DNA of 64,000 bases from VAYN01 sp964540905 (GTDB taxonomy: Bacteria; Actinomycetota; Thermoleophilia; Solirubrobacterales; 70-9), in NCBI GenBank assembly GCA_964540905.1, contig CAZIOS010000010.1, forward strand, positions 1 through 64,000, in the 5' to 3' direction. The notes beneath the pieces were generated by a model that was not told the DNA's origin, did no database searches, and worked only from the letters and a program-made list of their open reading frames with translations. Positions within the stretch are counted from its first letter, which is position 1; each line of letters begins with the position of its first letter. Shown piece by piece: positions 24,562 through 32,454 of this stretch. A program made the position numbers and the translations under genes.

Positions 24562-25946
24562 CCGTTGCCGACCGAGAGCAGGTAGAGGCCGAAGCAGGTG
24601 AAGGCGACCATCACCGCCAGCATCCAGTACTGCGAGCGCGAGGCGTCGCGGTAGTCGGGCCAGTAGACGAGGGCGCGGTCGTGGGCCAGGGTGAGGCCGA
24701 GCACGTGGCCGACCACCAGCGCCCCGACCTGGACGTACCAGATCGCGTTGGAGCTGAGGACGTGGAAGTCGATGCCGCCGGAGGCGGTGCCGAAGAGGTC
24801 GGTGGTGGCGGTGCCGAGCGGGTCGGAGAGCAGGTAGGTGACCTGGGCCTGCTCCTGGAAGACGAAGAGGCTGAAGTAGTGGGCGACGAGGTAGGCGAGC
24901 GCGATCGGGATCAGGGTGTGGGCGAAGCCGGTCCGCAACTTCGCCAGCGACGGCGCCCCGCGCACGGTCCGCATCCCTCGCACGCCGAGGGTGTAGACGA
25001 GGCCGACGGCGGCGACGGTCAGCAGCATGAAGATGCTGTCGGCGAGGCGCATTGCCGAGATCGGGCCGATCCCCGCTTCGACGAACCAGTTGTAGAGCTG
25101 TTCGATGCCGGCTTTGAAGGCGCCCTCCTCGCCGCCGTCGAAGCTGGTCGAGGCGATCGAGGCGATCACCACCGCGGCCGAGCCCGGCACCGTCGCCCAG
25201 TGGCTGGCGGCGGCGAGCGCGCGGCGGCGGCCGAGCCGGCCGTCGCGGACGCCGAGCGGGGAGAGCTGGGAGAACATCCCGAAGTAGACCGAGAAGACCT
25301 CGCCGCGCTGGCACCACTCCTCGACCCCGAACAGGGCCATCATCGCCAGCGTGTAGCCGCTGTAGACGACGGCGGCGACCCCGGCCGCGTGCGGCGGCAG
25401 GCCGACGGCGACGCCGCCGGTGGAGCCGTAGACGACCTCGAGCCAGACGAAGGCGACGAGGCCGGCGGCGGCGGGCCAGCGCCCGAGCCGGTCGGGATAG
25501 CGCAGGTGGGCGGGGCGCTCGCCGGCGATCAGGCGGAAGCCGCCGCCGGCGACGCGGCCGACCGCGCGCCAGGGGTTGAAGGGCCGGAAGACGTCGCCGA
25601 ACAGGGCCGAGAAGAAGGCGAAGCCGATCCAGGTGGTGACGAAGAAGAAGGTGATCGCGAAGTTGCGGTCGGGCGCTTCGCTGCCGCGCAGGCCGCTGTA
25701 GATGCCGACGCCGAGCAGGAAGACGCCGATCAGGCCGCAGAGCACCTGCAGCGGCCAGCCGAGCAGGGCGCGGGAGAGCCAGGCGGAGAGCGGGCGCCAG
25801 TTCTCGCGCTCGAAGCGGGGCTTGCGCCAGGCGGCCGAGAGCGCGAAGAAGGAGACGATGAGGACGATCGAGGCCGCCCAGGCGAAGAGCCAGGAGGGGA
25901 TCGGCAGATCCTGGCGGGCGACCAGCGCGTGCGCGAAGGGAATCAA
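24558..25946 (-). CDS. Multi-pass membrane protein of unknown function
   Basis: 462 residues with roughly ten to twelve hydrophobic segments. FALSAAWRKPRFERENWRPLS, FGDVFRPFNPWRAVGR and YSGYTLAMMALFGVEEWCQRGEVF are conserved-looking blocks. Similar actinobacterial proteins are sometimes named fenitrothion hydrolase, without evidence that I know for such activity here. TTG 25946 lies 2 nt after the upstream stop; GTG 25964, overlapping it, is the alternative. It is encoded between a cupredoxin-like protein and a small membrane protein, suggesting a membrane complex. Confidence 0.6.
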   Translation of the reverse strand: MIPFAHALVARQDLPIPSWLFAWAASIVLIVSFFALSAAWRKPRFERENWRPLSAWLSRALLGWPLQVLCGLIGVFLLGVGIYSGLRGSEAPDRNFAITFFFVTTWIGFAFFSALFGDVFRPFNPWRAVGRVAGGGFRLIAGERPAHLRYPDRLGRWPAAAGLVAFVWLEVVYGSTGGVAVGLPPHAAGVAAVVYSGYTLAMMALFGVEEWCQRGEVFSVYFGMFSQLSPLGVRDGRLGRRRALAAASHWATVPGSAAVVIASIASTSFDGGEEGAFKAGIEQLYNWFVEAGIGPISAMRLADSIFMLLTVAAVGLVYTLGVRGMRTVRGAPSLAKLRTGFAHTLIPIALAYLVAHYFSLFVFQEQAQVTYLLSDPLGTATTDLFGTASGGIDFHVLSSNAIWYVQVGALVVGHVLGLTLAHDRALVYWPDYRDASRSQYWMLAVMVAFTCFGLYLLSVGNG

Positions 25947-25948
25947 GC

Positions 25949-26473
25949 TTACGGCGTCACCCACAGCTCGGCGATGCCGATGTAGGTGGCGGCGGCGATC
26001 ACCGGGAACTGGCCGGTGTGGGTCGCCTTGAACGAGACCACGGAGCCCGATTCGACCGTCTCGGCAACCCCGTAGCCGGGGATTTCGATCGCCACCGGTT
26101 CGGTCGTCTCGACCTTGAAGCGGATCCGTTCGCCGCGCCGGAAGCGCAGCCGCACCGGCCCGGTGGCTTCGGGCGGGGCGCCGCCGATCACTTCGACCGT
26201 GGGCACCGGGCGCGGGGCGGGCTTCGGGGCGGGCTTGGCCTGCGGCTGCGGAGCCGGAGCGGCTTCCCGGACGGAGGCGGGTTCCGGCGGCTTGCCGGTG
26301 TCGACGCCGGTGATTCGCGGCGCGTCGACCGTGCCTTCGCTGCCGAGGAAGACGAAGGCGGCGACCACGGCGATGCCGAGCAGCACGCCGGCAGCGATCC
26401 CGACGATGAGATCTACCCTGCGGCTGCGCGGCTTTACCGGAGGCGGGGGGCTCCCTACGAGCAGCGGTGACAA
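25949..26473 (-). CDS. Membrane-anchored cupredoxin-like protein
   Basis: 174 residues from TTG 26473. One membrane helix (VDLIVGIAAGVLLGIAVVAAFVFL) is followed by a Pro/Ala/Lys-rich linker. A C-terminal beta domain (RLRFRRGERIRFKVETTEPV, ESGSVVSFKATHTGQFPVIA) resembles a cupredoxin fold with no Cys/His copper site in the visible loops. A -10 (TATCCT) stands 8 nt upstream. It is the first gene of the three-gene membrane operon. Confidence 0.55.
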   Translation of the reverse strand: MSPLLVGSPPPPVKPRSRRVDLIVGIAAGVLLGIAVVAAFVFLGSEGTVDAPRITGVDTGKPPEPASVREAAPAPQPQAKPAPKPAPRPVPTVEVIGGAPPEATGPVRLRFRRGERIRFKVETTEPVAIEIPGYGVAETVESGSVVSFKATHTGQFPVIAAATYIGIAELWVTP

Positions 26474-26481
26474 GGCGACCC

Positions 26482-26491
26482 AGGATAACGT
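26482..26491. promoter_or_regulatory. Overlapping divergent -10 elements
   Basis: The 10-nt AGGATAACGT carries TATCCT on the minus strand (8 nt before TTG 26473) and TAACGT on the plus strand (6 nt before GTG 26498). The two promoters physically overlap and should exclude each other. Confidence 0.55.
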
Positions 26492-26497
26492 CCGGGG

Positions 26498-27319
26498 GTG
26501 CGCCCCGGACGCGACAACATCGCCGCTCCCGACCTGCCCAGCGGCCTCTCCTGGGTCGGGCTGGAGCCGGAGTCGATGCCGGCGCTGACCGCCGGTGGCC
26601 CGGCGCTCGTCCATTTCATCGACTTCGCCCAGCTCAACAGCGTCCGCACCCTGCCCTACCTGAGCGAGTGGTCGCACCGCTACCGCGAGGCCGGCCTCAG
26701 CGTGATCGGCGTGCAGGCGCCGCGCTTTCCCTTCGGCGCCGACCACGAGGTGGTGGCCGCCGGGCTCGAGGACCTAGGGGTCGAGTTCCCGGTGGTGATC
26801 GACGAGGAGCAGGAGCTGTGGAGCGCCTACGGCTGCGAGGGCTGGCCCAGCCTCTTCCTCTGGAGCCTCGGCGGCGCCCTCAGCTGGGCCCACTTCGGCG
26901 AGGGCGAATACCTGGCGACGGAGATCGCGATCCAGGAAGAGCTGCGCGAGATCGACGCCCTGCGGGAGCTGCCGGAGGCGCTGGCGCCGCTGCGCCCCGG
27001 CGACGCCCCCGGCGCCCGCGTGATCGCCCCCAGCGCCGAGCTCTTCCCCGGCGGCTCCTGGGAGCGGCCCTGGGTCGCCGGCGAGGACGACGACGAGCTG
27101 GCGGTCGAGTACATGGCCGGCGGCGCCTTCGCGACGATCGAGGGGATCGGCGACCTCGAGCTGGAGCTCGACGGCCGCCCGCTCGACCCCGTCGCCGGCG
27201 CCAGCACCGGCCTCGTGACGCTCACCGAGCACGACCGCCACGGCATCCACCAGCTGGTCCTGCGCCCCTCCTCCGGCCTGCGGGTCTGGTCGCTCAGCTT
27301 TTCGGCTGGAATGCCCTAG
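26498..27319 (+). CDS. Thioredoxin-fold protein lacking the CxxC motif
   Basis: 273 residues. PALVHFIDFAQLNSVRTLPY, WSHRYREAGLSVIGVQAPRF, FPFGADHEVVAAGLEDLGVE and YGCEGWPSLFLWSLGG follow the thioredoxin-like/DipZ C-terminal pattern. Where WCxxC is expected the sequence is FAQLNSVR, so redox catalysis is unlikely. The C-terminal 110 residues (YMAGGAFATIEGIGDLELEL) form a beta-rich domain. It is divergent from the cupredoxin-like membrane operon. It is convergent with ispH and overlaps it by CTAG. Confidence 0.65.
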   Translation: MRPGRDNIAAPDLPSGLSWVGLEPESMPALTAGGPALVHFIDFAQLNSVRTLPYLSEWSHRYREAGLSVIGVQAPRFPFGADHEVVAAGLEDLGVEFPVVIDEEQELWSAYGCEGWPSLFLWSLGGALSWAHFGEGEYLATEIAIQEELREIDALRELPEALAPLRPGDAPGARVIAPSAELFPGGSWERPWVAGEDDDELAVEYMAGGAFATIEGIGDLELELDGRPLDPVAGASTGLVTLTEHDRHGIHQLVLRPSSGLRVWSLSFSAGMP

Positions 27320-28284
27320 GCGCGGGCGGTGAGCTGCTGCCGGATCTCCTTCGGCAGCATGAAGCGGACGTCCTCGTGGACGGTGCGCAGCTCGGAGACG
27401 TCGTCGGCGCCGCGCTCGCGGAAGAAGCCGACGAGGCGCTCGACCAGCTCCTCGGGGGCGCTGGCCCCGGAGGTGATGCCGACCGTCTCGACCCCCTGCA
27501 GCCAGGCCTCCTCGACCTGGGTGTGGTTGTCGATCAGGTGCGAGGCGGCGCCGTGTTCGCGGGCGACCTCGACCAGGCGGTTGGAGTTGGAGGAGTTGGT
27601 CGAGCCGATCACCAGCACCAGCTCGCACTCCCGGGCCAGCTGCTTGACGGCGATCTGGCGGTTGGTCGTCGCGTAACAGATGTCGTCGGACTTGGAGCTG
27701 ACGATCGCCGGGAACTTGGCCCGCAGGGCGGCGATCACCTCCGCCGTCTCGTCGACCGAGAGCGTCGTCTGGGTGATGAAGGCGACTTTGCCGGGATCGG
27801 GCACCTCGAGCCGCTCGACCTCCTCGACGGTTTCGATCAGGACGATGCTCTCCGGCGCCTCGCCGGTCGTCCCTTCGACCTCCTCGTGGCCGTCGTGGCC
27901 GATCATCACGATCGTGTAGCCCGCGGCGGCGAAGCGGCGGGCGGAGACGTGGACCTTGGTCACCAGCGGGCAGGTGGCGTCGATCGTCCGCAGGTTGCGG
28001 GTGGCGGCGTTGTCGTGGACCGCGGGGGCGACGCCGTGGGCGGAGAAGACGACCATCTCCCCCTCCGGCACCTCGGTCTCCTGCTCGACGAAGATCGCGC
28101 CGCGCTTGGATAGCTCCTCGACCACGTGCTTGTTGTGGACGATCTCCTTGCGCACGTAGACCGGCGCCCCGTGCAGCTCCAGCGCCCGCTCGACCGTCTG
28201 CACGGCGCGGTCGACGCCGGCGCAGTAGCCGCGCGGGGCGGCCAGGAGCACGCGTTTGGGGGCGGCGGTGGCGGTGGCTGCCAT
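27316..28284 (-). CDS. ispH: 4-hydroxy-3-methylbut-2-enyl diphosphate reductase
   Basis: 322 residues. The three Fe-S ligand cysteines lie in APRGYCAGV, DATCPLVTKVH and SDDICYATTNRQ. EIVHNKHVVEEL, MIGHDGHEEVEG and NSSNSNRLVEVA are substrate-pocket blocks. It makes IPP and DMAPP, the last step of the MEP pathway. ATG 28284 is 6 nt from a TACCCT hexamer. Confidence 0.95.
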   Translation of the reverse strand: MAATATAAPKRVLLAAPRGYCAGVDRAVQTVERALELHGAPVYVRKEIVHNKHVVEELSKRGAIFVEQETEVPEGEMVVFSAHGVAPAVHDNAATRNLRTIDATCPLVTKVHVSARRFAAAGYTIVMIGHDGHEEVEGTTGEAPESIVLIETVEEVERLEVPDPGKVAFITQTTLSVDETAEVIAALRAKFPAIVSSKSDDICYATTNRQIAVKQLARECELVLVIGSTNSSNSNRLVEVAREHGAASHLIDNHTQVEEAWLQGVETVGITSGASAPEELVERLVGFFRERGADDVSELRTVHEDVRFMLPKEIRQQLTARA

Positions 28285-28290
28285 CCCTGC

Positions 28291-28296
28291 AGGGTA
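28291..28296 (-). promoter_or_regulatory. Leaderless -10 element TACCCT before ispH
   Basis: TACCCT on the minus strand, then 6 nt, then ATG 28284. Confidence 0.55.
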
Positions 28297-28351
28297 GCGG
28301 TGGCGAGGTTGCGGGAACGGGCGCGGGCTGGCCCTGGCGGGCCCGCGAAGC

Positions 28352-28357
28352 TAGCCT
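28352..28357 (+). promoter_or_regulatory. Leaderless -10 element TAGCCT before the WS/DGAT gene
   Basis: TAGCCT, then 7 nt, then ATG 28365. Confidence 0.6.
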
Positions 28358-28364
28358 TGCAGCG

Positions 28365-29777
28365 ATGAGCACCTCCGGACGACACCTCGACAGGCTGACC
28401 GCGGTCGACGCCTCGTTCCTGACCAACGAGAGCTCGTCCAGCCACATGCACGTCGGCGCGATCCTGATCTTCGAGGGGCCGCCGCCGCGCTACGTCGACC
28501 TGGTCGAGCACGTGCGCGGCCGCCTGCACCTGGTGCCGCGCTTCCGCCAGAAGATCGTCGTGCCGCCGCTGGAGGCGGGGCGGCCGCTGTGGGCGGACGA
28601 CGTCAACTTCAACCTGACCTACCACATCCGCCACACGGCGCTGCCGGAGCCGGGCGGCGAGGAGCAGCTGAAGCGGCTCGCCGGCCGCGTCTTCTCCCAG
28701 CAGCTCGACCGCTCGAAGCCGCTCTGGGAGCTGTGGCTGGCGCAGGGGCTGGAGCGCGACCGCTTCGCGATCCTGACCAAGACCCACCACGCGATGGTCG
28801 ACGGCATCTCCGGCGTCGACATCGGCACCGTCCTCTTCGACCTCGAGCCGGTGCCGGACCCGGCGCCGTTCGAGGACGACTGGGTGCCGCAGCCCGAGCC
28901 GGGCACGACCGAGCTGGTCGCCCGCGGCGTCAGCGACGTCGTCGCGGCGCCGGTCAAGCTCGCCGAGCGGGCGGTCGAGGCGGTCCGCAACCCGGAGACG
29001 ACGGCGCGCAAGGCGGTCGAGGCGCTGGAGGGGCTGAGCGAGATCGTCAGCGCCTTCGCCGACCCGGCCCCGGACGTGCCGCTGAACCGCGAGATCGGGC
29101 CGCACCGGCGCTACGTCTGGGCGCGCTCGGAGCTGGCGACCTTCAAACGGATCAAGGACGCGCTCGGCGGCACCGTCAACGACGTCGTCCTGGCGGTGGT
29201 CACCGGCTCGATCCGCGACTGGCTGCACCGCCGCGGCATCCGCACCGAGGGGCTGGAGCTGCGGGCGCTGGTCCCGGTCTCGATCCGCGGCGAGGACGAG
29301 CACGGCGACCTCGGCAACCGGATCGCGCTGATGCGCGGGCCGCTGCCGGTCTACGTCGAGGACCCGGTGCGGCGGCTGCACACGATCAGTCAGGAGATGG
29401 ACGGGCTGAAGCGCTCCAAACAGGCGCTCGGCGCCGAAGTGATCTCGCGCTTCAACGACTTCGCGCCGCCGACGCTGCTGGCGCAGGCCTCGCGGATCAA
29501 CTTCTCGACCCGTCTCTTCAACCTGATCGTCACCAACGTGCCCGGCCCGCAGATGCCGCTCTACGTGCTGGGGCGCGAAATGGAGGAGGTCTTCCCGGTC
29601 GCCTTCCTGCCGCAGAACCACGCCCTCGCGGTGGCGATCATGAGCTACCACGGCAAGGTCGGCTTCGGCCTGCTCGCCGACTACGACTCGGTCGAGGACG
29701 TCGAAGCGATCTCCGAGGGCATCGTCGACTCGCTGGCCGAGCTCGAGCAGGCGGCCGCCGCCACCGCGGCGGCGTGA
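28365..29777 (+). CDS. Wax ester synthase/diacylglycerol O-acyltransferase
   Basis: 470 residues. The acyltransferase motif HHAMVDG (His141, His142, Asp146) catalyses transfer of acyl-CoA to a fatty alcohol or diacylglycerol. DRLTAVDASFLTNES, SKPLWELWLAQGL, NDVVLAVVTGSIRDWL and NLIVTNVPGPQMPLY are family blocks. It makes storage lipids, peripheral to the membrane. The stop codon lies inside a terminator-like hairpin. Confidence 0.92.
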   Translation: MSTSGRHLDRLTAVDASFLTNESSSSHMHVGAILIFEGPPPRYVDLVEHVRGRLHLVPRFRQKIVVPPLEAGRPLWADDVNFNLTYHIRHTALPEPGGEEQLKRLAGRVFSQQLDRSKPLWELWLAQGLERDRFAILTKTHHAMVDGISGVDIGTVLFDLEPVPDPAPFEDDWVPQPEPGTTELVARGVSDVVAAPVKLAERAVEAVRNPETTARKAVEALEGLSEIVSAFADPAPDVPLNREIGPHRRYVWARSELATFKRIKDALGGTVNDVVLAVVTGSIRDWLHRRGIRTEGLELRALVPVSIRGEDEHGDLGNRIALMRGPLPVYVEDPVRRLHTISQEMDGLKRSKQALGAEVISRFNDFAPPTLLAQASRINFSTRLFNLIVTNVPGPQMPLYVLGREMEEVFPVAFLPQNHALAVAIMSYHGKVGFGLLADYDSVEDVEAISEGIVDSLAELEQAAAATAAA

Positions 29778-29816
29778 ACGCTTGATGGGGCCATGGGCCC
29801 AGTAAGTGTTCACGCC
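29771..29816 (+). terminator. Hairpin overlapping the WS/DGAT stop codon
   Basis: 13-nt arms (29771-29783 and 29804-29816) pair with one mismatch, around a GC-rich inner segment. The TGA stop at 29775-29777 is part of the left arm. No U-tract. Confidence 0.6.
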
Positions 29817-29839
29817 CCCGTCCGGCTGAGCCGAGTATC

Positions 29840-29845
29840 TAGGCT
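29840..29845 (+). promoter_or_regulatory. Leaderless -10 element TAGGCT before fxsA
   Basis: TAGGCT, then 6 nt, then GTG 29852. Confidence 0.6.
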
Positions 29846-29851
29846 TGACGT

Positions 29852-30370
29852 GTGGCCCTGCTGATCGTCCTCTTCATCGTCGTCCCGATCGCCGAGCTCT
29901 ACGTGATCATCCAGGTCGGCGAGCTGATCGGGGTGCTGCCAACGCTGGCGCTGCTGCTGGCCGACGCCGTGCTCGGCTCGCTGCTGCTCAAACACCAGGG
30001 CCGCGGCGCCTGGCGCCGCTTCAACGCGGCGCTGGCGGCGCGGCGCTTCCCCGGCAAGGAGGCCGCCGACGGCCTCCTGATCGTGCTCGGCGGCAGCCTG
30101 CTGCTGGCGCCGGGCTTCCTCACCGACATCGTCGGCGTCTTCCTGCTGGTGCCGCCGACCCGGGCGATCGCCCGCGCCCTGCTGCGCCGCTTCACGGTCG
30201 GCCGCTTCACCGTGGTCGGGATGCCCGGCGGCGCCGGCGGCTTCGGCGGGCGGCCCGGTGCCGGCGCCCCCGGCCCGCAGCGCCCCTACGACTTCGACGC
30301 CAGCGCCGAAGAGGTGCCGCCCAACGGCAACGGCGCCGGCCACCGGCTCCCCCGCAGCGACGACGCTTGA
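29852..30370 (+). CDS. fxsA: FxsA-family membrane protein
   Basis: 172 residues. VPIAELYVIIQVGELIGVLP, LLADAVLGSLLLKHQGRGAW and LLLAPGFLTDIVGVFLLVPP are the FxsA core, with three or so membrane segments. In E. coli FxsA relieves phage T7 exclusion by F plasmids; its normal role is unknown. The C-terminal 55 residues are Gly/Pro-rich and disordered-looking. The stop lies in a 19-bp hairpin. Confidence 0.85.
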   Translation: MALLIVLFIVVPIAELYVIIQVGELIGVLPTLALLLADAVLGSLLLKHQGRGAWRRFNAALAARRFPGKEAADGLLIVLGGSLLLAPGFLTDIVGVFLLVPPTRAIARALLRRFTVGRFTVVGMPGGAGGFGGRPGAGAPGPQRPYDFDASAEEVPPNGNGAGHRLPRSDDA

Positions 30371-30409
30371 TGAGTTAATCCGGTCATAGGCGGATTAACT
30401 CATCAAGCG
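30364..30409 (+). terminator. Perfect 19-bp hairpin overlapping the fxsA stop
   Basis: Arms 30364-30382 and 30391-30409 are exact complements (start CGCTTGATGAGTTAATCCG) with an 8-nt loop. The fxsA TGA (30368-30370) is inside the left arm. The stem is unusually AT-rich for this DNA. Confidence 0.7.
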
Positions 30410-30489
30410 GTGGATGGAGGCTGATCTTCACAAGATCTGTATGGGGAGGGCGCTGAAGTTCACGCGGCCTTGACGGCGCCCGGCGCAGC

Positions 30490-30509
30490 ATCGGGGGTTG
30501 ATCCCCGAT
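30490..30509 (+). promoter_or_regulatory. Hairpin masking the APC permease start
   Basis: ATCGGGG-N6-CCCCGAT pairs the only G-rich Shine-Dalgarno-like stretch with the bases before and into ATG 30508. The structure would hide the ribosome site. Confidence 0.4.
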
Positions 30510-32454
30510 GGCCAATCTGAAGACTCGCGGGCTGCGCAAAACGGTCGGGGTGCCGGGCCTGTTCGCGACCGCCTACGGCAACGTCGGCTCCTCGATCTAC
30601 TACGCGCTGGGGCTGGTGGCGGCCCACGCGCTGGGGCTGACGCCGCTGGTCTTCCTCTTCGCCGGCGGCCTCTTCGCCCTCACCGCCAAGACCTACGCCG
30701 AGGGCGCCGCGATGTTCCCCGAGGCGGGCGGCTCCTCGTCCTTCGCCCGTCACGCCTTCAACGAGGTCGTCTCCTTCATCGCCGGCTGGGGGCTCTCGCT
30801 GGACTACATCCTCACGATCGCGATCAGCGCCTTCTTCGTGCCCCACTACCTCGCCGTCTTCTTCCCGGCGCTGGGCCACGCGCCGGGGGACGTGATCGGC
30901 GGCGTCGCGGTGATCGGCCTGCTCGCCCTGGTCAACATCCGCGGCCTCGGCGAGTCGGCGAAGCTGAACATCGGCCTGGCGCTGCTCGACCTCTTCACCC
31001 AGATCGCCCTGGTCGGGCTGGGCGCGGTGCTCGTCCTCCACCCCTCCGTCCTCGTCGACCAGGTGCACCTCGGCACCGCCCCGAGCTTCTCGCAGCTGAT
31101 CTTTGCCGTCTCGATCTCGATGCTCGCCTACACCGGGATCGAGACCGTCTCCAACATGGCCGAGGAGGCGCGCGACCCCGGCGAGCAGGTGCCGAAGGCG
31201 GTCAACCTGGTGCTGATCGCCGTGCTCGGCATCTACGCCGGGATCTCGATCGTCGCCCTCTCGGCGCTGCCGGTCACCCAGAACGCCGCCGGGCACTACT
31301 CGACCGCGCTCGGCACCACCTACAGCAACGACCCGGTGCTGGGGATCGTCTCGGCCCTGGGGCTGCACGGAACCGTCTCCACCGTCGCCCACTACTACGT
31401 CGGCGCGCTGGCGGCGACGATCCTGCTGATCGCGACCAACGCGGGGATGATCGGCATCTCCCGCCTCTCCTGGTCGCTGGCCGAGCATCGCCAGCTGCCC
31501 GGCGTCTTCGCCAAGCTGCACCGGCGCTACCAGACGCCCTGGTTCACGATCCTCTTCTTCGCGGCGATCGCGGCGGTGCTGGTGCTGCCGGGCAACACGA
31601 CCTTCCTCGGCAACCTCTACAGCTTCGGGGCGATGCTCTCGTTCACGATCGCCCACCTCTCGATCGTGGCGCTGCGGCGGCGCCAGCCCGAGCGCTACCG
31701 CCCCTACAGGGCGCCCTGGAACGTGCGCTGGCGCGGGGCCGAGATCCCGCTGACGGCGGTGCTCGGGGCCGTCGGCACCGGCGCCGCCTTCGTCTCGGTG
31801 ATCGTCCTCCACCCGGAGGCGCGGATCATCGGCACGGCCTGGCTCGGGATCGGGCTGATCGGCTACCTGCTCTACCGCCGCCACCTCGGCATCGACCCGC
31901 GCGAGGTGCAGCAGGTGCGGCGGCCGCAGCGGCCGGTCGGCTTCCTCGACATCTCCTACAAATCCGCCCTGGTGCCGATCTTCGGCCCCGAGATCGACAC
32001 CGACGCGATGCACCGGGCGGCCGCGGTGGTCGACCCCGACGCCAGCGTCGAGGCCTTCTACGTGCTCAAAATCCCCCGCAAGCACGAGCTGCCCGACGGC
32101 GGCTTCGACGAGCTGGAATACGAAGCCCGCTGCGCCCTCGAGGAGGCCCGCCTGCAGGCCCGCGCCCGCGGCCTCAAAGTCCGGGTCAACCTCGTCCGCA
32201 CCCGCAACCCCGGCCGCGCGATCGTCGAAGAGGCGCTCGAGCGCGGCTCCGACCTGATCTACATCAGCACCGACCACGCCCCCAGCGACGAGCGCCTGCT
32301 GGGCCCGACCACCCGCTACCTGCTCAACAAGCGCCCCTGCCGGGTGATCGTCGAGGGCGCCGGGAACGGCGACGGTCGCGTGCCCAGGGCGAAAGCGGCG
32401 ATGGGTGCGTCGGTGGCGCAGGGCGCAGACCCAGCGCCGGTTGGCCGGGTTTAG
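30508..32454 (+). CDS. APC-family amino-acid permease with C-terminal USP-like domain
   Basis: 648 residues. Residues about 10-460 carry some twelve membrane segments. GVPGLFATAYGNVGSSIYYA and AEGAAMFPEAGGSSSFARHAFN resemble the substrate-gate helices of APC transporters, and SMLAYTGIETVSNMAEEARD is a helix 6 motif. Residues about 475-620 (VGFLDISYKSALVPIFGPEI, RAIVEEALERGSDLIYISTD, LLNKRPCRVIVEG) follow a universal-stress-protein fold. The substrate is not readable. The USP part may gate transport by nucleotide binding. The stop overlaps the convergent gene by TTAG. Confidence 0.85.
   Translation: MANLKTRGLRKTVGVPGLFATAYGNVGSSIYYALGLVAAHALGLTPLVFLFAGGLFALTAKTYAEGAAMFPEAGGSSSFARHAFNEVVSFIAGWGLSLDYILTIAISAFFVPHYLAVFFPALGHAPGDVIGGVAVIGLLALVNIRGLGESAKLNIGLALLDLFTQIALVGLGAVLVLHPSVLVDQVHLGTAPSFSQLIFAVSISMLAYTGIETVSNMAEEARDPGEQVPKAVNLVLIAVLGIYAGISIVALSALPVTQNAAGHYSTALGTTYSNDPVLGIVSALGLHGTVSTVAHYYVGALAATILLIATNAGMIGISRLSWSLAEHRQLPGVFAKLHRRYQTPWFTILFFAAIAAVLVLPGNTTFLGNLYSFGAMLSFTIAHLSIVALRRRQPERYRPYRAPWNVRWRGAEIPLTAVLGAVGTGAAFVSVIVLHPEARIIGTAWLGIGLIGYLLYRRHLGIDPREVQQVRRPQRPVGFLDISYKSALVPIFGPEIDTDAMHRAAAVVDPDASVEAFYVLKIPRKHELPDGGFDELEYEARCALEEARLQARARGLKVRVNLVRTRNPGRAIVEEALERGSDLIYISTDHAPSDERLLGPTTRYLLNKRPCRVIVEGAGNGDGRVPRAKAAMGASVAQGADPAPVGRV

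Noticed and set aside
24558..25946. Annotation as fenitrothion hydrolase
   Set aside because: That name circulates for similar multi-pass proteins, but no hydrolase motif is visible here, so only a membrane protein is called.
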